Of a stretch of 64,000 nt of DNA, positions 63,903 to 64,000 are shown piece by piece. Source of the DNA: Tenodera sinensis (lineage: Eukaryota > Arthropoda > Insecta > Mantodea > Mantidae); assembly GCA_030765045.1 (NCBI GenBank), contig CM060967.1:167424251-167488250 (forward strand). Direction: 5' to 3'. The notes under the pieces are model-generated. The model had not been told where the DNA came from and ran no database searches. It worked only from the letters and a program-made list of their open reading frames with translations. The number at the start of each line of letters is the position of its first letter. The stretch's first letter is position 1. A program made the position numbers and the translations under genes.

Positions 63903-64000
63903 AAACAGCTTATCGGCAGTTCCCAAGAATTCAATATAGCTGACAGTACACTAAACTGCAGTCGACATTTCACCAAAAAGCAGTACTGCCAAGCATTATT
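63903..64000 (+). repeat. Dispersed repeat shared with 8429-8524
   Basis: acagcttatcggcagttccc...aaaagcagtactgccaa, cut by the window edge, in the first intron of the IQCA1-like gene. Confidence 0.65.

Noticed and set aside
1..64000. CRISPR arrays, operons, rRNA, prokaryotic elements
   Set aside because: Nothing of the kind; direct repeats present are TE target duplications, SINEs and microsatellites in insect DNA.

Overview
The window is eukaryotic, almost certainly insect nuclear DNA. It is AT-rich, has multi-exon genes with GT-AG introns, and is packed with arthropod-type transposons (piggyBac, hAT, mariner/Tc1, Penelope, Jockey/R1-like LINEs, tRNA-derived SINEs). A hemimetabolous insect with a large genome, such as a cockroach or termite, would fit; that placement is inference, because no species marker is visible.

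Two host genes can be supported. The first is a complete gene for COP9 signalosome subunit 3 (CSN3) on the minus strand, 53363 to 10914. It has eight coding exons totalling 1305 coding bases (434 residues plus stop), every junction keeps frame, and it is spread over 42.4 kb. The second is the first coding exon (63345-63869, plus strand) of a gene resembling IQCA1/DRC11, an IQ and AAA domain protein of the axonemal nexin-dynein regulatory complex. It runs off the right edge. The two genes are divergently transcribed, about 10 kb apart.

Nearly everything else is mobile DNA in CSN3 introns and in the spacer. Intron 6 (12600-27355) is the richest. It holds a mariner (13.3-14.5 kb), a Tc1-like relic (14.5-15.5 kb), a 3.8 kb piggyBac with TTAA flanks (16083-19845), and a tRNA-SINE cluster that received a 2.87 kb hAT (20605-23474, perfect 8-bp duplication) and a 3.15 kb Penelope-like element (23575-26724, 13-bp duplication). 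Introns 3-5 hold terminal-inverted-repeat MITEs, a second mariner with a nested foldback, LINE relics and a second Penelope-like element (39952-41848) with hammerhead-ribozyme-like ends. Introns 1-2 hold a small hAT (45383-46467), more MITEs, SINEs and a long unclassified repeat (called R here). Left of CSN3 (1-10.9 kb) and between the genes (53.4-63.3 kb) are older relics: piggyBac, hAT, Tc1 and LINE fragments.

The most notable structure is a family of about 0.5 kb (called TSE here) whose 3' 70-75 bases match the 3' end of the local LINE (EKYWRARGLM...SLSEIQH, stop, then AAC repeats). This looks like a parasite-host retrotransposon pair. A LINE copy and a TSE copy entered two separate copies of repeat R at exactly the same nick point, and two TSE copies sit head to tail on one reused target. 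Target-site duplications let much of the nesting order be read directly. No bacterial, CRISPR, rRNA or functional tRNA feature is seen.
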